Source of the DNA: Oscillospiraceae bacterium
Lineage (GTDB): Bacteria; Bacillota_A; Clostridia; Oscillospirales; CAG-272
Assembly (NCBI GenBank): GCA_015064665.1
Contig: SVRU01000110.1
Location: 1-5,043 of the forward strand
DNA length: 5,043 nucleotides
Reading direction: 5' to 3'
This document shows, in pieces, positions 4,587 to 5,043 of the stretch. The notes below the pieces were generated by a model. That model did not search any database. It saw nothing but the letters and a program-made list of their open reading frames with translations, and had not been told where the DNA came from. The stretch's first letter is position 1; each line of letters starts with the position of its first letter. The position numbers were made by a program, and so were the translations under genes.

Positions 4587-5039
4587 CTATTGACTTTTTA
4601 TGAAATATGTGATAGAATACCTACGGAAACGGTCGTCCTGTCCCAAATGGGAATGTGTTGACAATGTGCGTATGCGCGCCGTTTCTTTTTTATTTTTTGT
4701 ATTTCTTAATTTTCTCCCGATCATCTCGGTGTATTCGAAGCCGTTTTTCCGCCTCATCAAACGCATTGTAACGATCCACAGAAAATTTTTTCTTACACCT
4801 GAATTGGAATCGGAATCGGAGTGCTTGTCCGAAACACCACCTTTAATATTATCAATCCAATTCTGAGCAGATATTGAAAAAGAAAGAAGCGTTATCAAAA
4901 GAGCTATTACAAGTACTACTATTTCTATAGAATCGCAACCAATAAGACCGTAAAACTCGTCTAAAAGATCCCCCCCGGAAAGATTGAGTATTTTAATTTC
5001 GCCTCTAACCGGGATAAACAAGAATTTATTATCAGCCAT
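4587..5039 (-). CDS. Single-pass membrane protein with basic C-terminal tail, 150 aa
   Basis: Unrecognised. The first 36 residues are soluble-looking (MADNKFLFIPVRGEIKILNL, then GGDLLDEFYGLIG). Residues 38-57 (IEIVVLVIALLITLLSFSIS) form one clear transmembrane helix. An Asp/Ser run (DSDSDSNS near 73-80, from repeated GGAATC on the plus strand) precedes a tail rich in Arg and Lys (83-150). The positive-inside rule would place the tail in the cytoplasm. The head faintly recalls the start of DUF3846 proteins, but that fold does not continue past the membrane helix. It is preceded by rep across the circular junction with a 15-nt gap, and followed by the 72-residue gene. The last third overlaps a plus-strand RNA candidate, so its extent there is less certain; a frameshifted C-terminus is possible. 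Confidence 0.65.
   Translation of the reverse strand: MADNKFLFIPVRGEIKILNLSGGDLLDEFYGLIGCDSIEIVVLVIALLITLLSFSISAQNWIDNIKGGVSDKHSDSDSNSGVRKNFLWIVTMRLMRRKNGFEYTEMIGRKLRNTKNKKETARIRTLSTHSHLGQDDRFRRYSITYFIKSQ
4590..4618 (+). promoter_or_regulatory. Sigma-A-type promoter for a small plus-strand RNA
   Basis: TTGACT (4590-4595) and TAGAAT (4613-4618), each five of six to consensus, are separated by the ideal 17 bases. Transcription would start near 4625, exactly where the stem of the RNA candidate begins. No plus-strand gene with a ribosome binding site follows. Confidence 0.6.
4625..4698 (+). ncRNA. Candidate small structured RNA, about 65-75 nt
   Basis: The expected 5' end, GAAACGG (4626-4632), pairs perfectly with CCGTTTC (4679-4685), and T6-A-T6 (4686-4698) follows, so the RNA's own ends make the terminator stem. 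Inside are two small hairpins: TCCC/GGGA (4641-4644, 4649-4652) with loop AAAT, and GCG/CGC (4668-4670, 4675-4677) with loop TATG. It is antisense to the end of the membrane-protein gene, which it could regulate, or it could act elsewhere on replication or on the host. Promoter, start, folding and U-tract agree, but all were found by eye; the interior hairpins are short. Confidence 0.5.
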
Positions 5040-5043
5040 TTTT

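Noticed and set aside
4600..4866. Plus-strand open frame of 88 aa with hydrophobic stretch
   Set aside because: Its ATG sits inside the spacer of the plus-strand promoter, has no Shine-Dalgarno, and the hydrophobic part is the complement of a Lys/Arg-rich tail.
4587..5039. DUF3846 assignment for the membrane protein
   Set aside because: Only about 35 N-terminal residues look similar and the expected later motifs are replaced by a transmembrane helix.
1..5043. Filamentous phage (inovirus) or microvirus genome
   Set aside because: Rep alone is shared; there is no Walker-A morphogenesis protein, no run of short coat-like membrane proteins and no large capsid gene.
1..5043. tRNA, rRNA or CRISPR array
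   Set aside because: No cloverleaf, no ribosomal sequence and no regularly spaced repeats with unique spacers; the AATGTATTAC copies are too short and irregular.

Overview
The window reads as a small mobile replicon of about 5.0 kb, most likely complete and circular, from a low-to-mid GC Gram-positive host; a gut-type Clostridia is my guess. The reasons are strong AAAGGAG-type ribosome binding sites before nearly every gene, a consensus sigma-A promoter (TTGACA, 18 nt, TATAAT), AT-rich coding DNA, and small basic proteins of the kind common in Firmicutes phages and plasmids. The two ends join sensibly. The gene beginning at 5039 on the minus strand lacks a ribosome binding site in the linear window, but bases 1-4 read GGAG on that strand and supply one if the ends are joined. 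The gap from the Rep stop to this start is then 15 nt, the same as the next two gaps in the operon.

Layout, following the minus strand round the circle: a ribbon-helix-helix regulator (2472-2242); a GC-rich, hairpin-dense, repeat-bearing non-coding region (2241-1947); a 68-residue basic protein (1946-1740); a large bidirectional-terminator-like hairpin (1737-1679); the replication initiator Rep (1541-12); then, across the junction, a 150-residue membrane protein (5039-4587), a 72-residue basic protein (4571-4353), a 96-residue acidic protein (4337-4047), a 69-residue basic protein (4081-3872) and an 84-residue basic protein (3792-3538). One gene runs the other way: a 316-residue double-zinc-ribbon, PD-(D/E)XK-like nuclease (2546-3496, plus strand), divergent from the regulator and closed by a terminator shared with the 84-residue gene.

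How it may work: Rep probably starts rolling-circle replication, with the repeat-rich region near 1947-2245 as the best place to look for an origin. The ten-base motif AATGTATTAC occurs five times: once between the -35 and -10 boxes of the nuclease promoter, and four times just after the regulator gene, two of those forming a 32-bp near-perfect palindrome. The simplest reading is that the regulator binds these sites, silences the nuclease and perhaps also governs replication or the operon. A plus-strand promoter at 4590-4618 followed by a self-closing stem and a U-tract at 4625-4698 looks like a small structured RNA, antisense to the end of the membrane protein gene.

I see no capsid, Zot-type assembly ATPase, mobilisation relaxase, partition or antibiotic-resistance gene, so a cryptic rolling-circle plasmid or a satellite carrying a nuclease cargo fits better than a self-sufficient phage. 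Family assignments come from reading motifs by eye; no database search was done.
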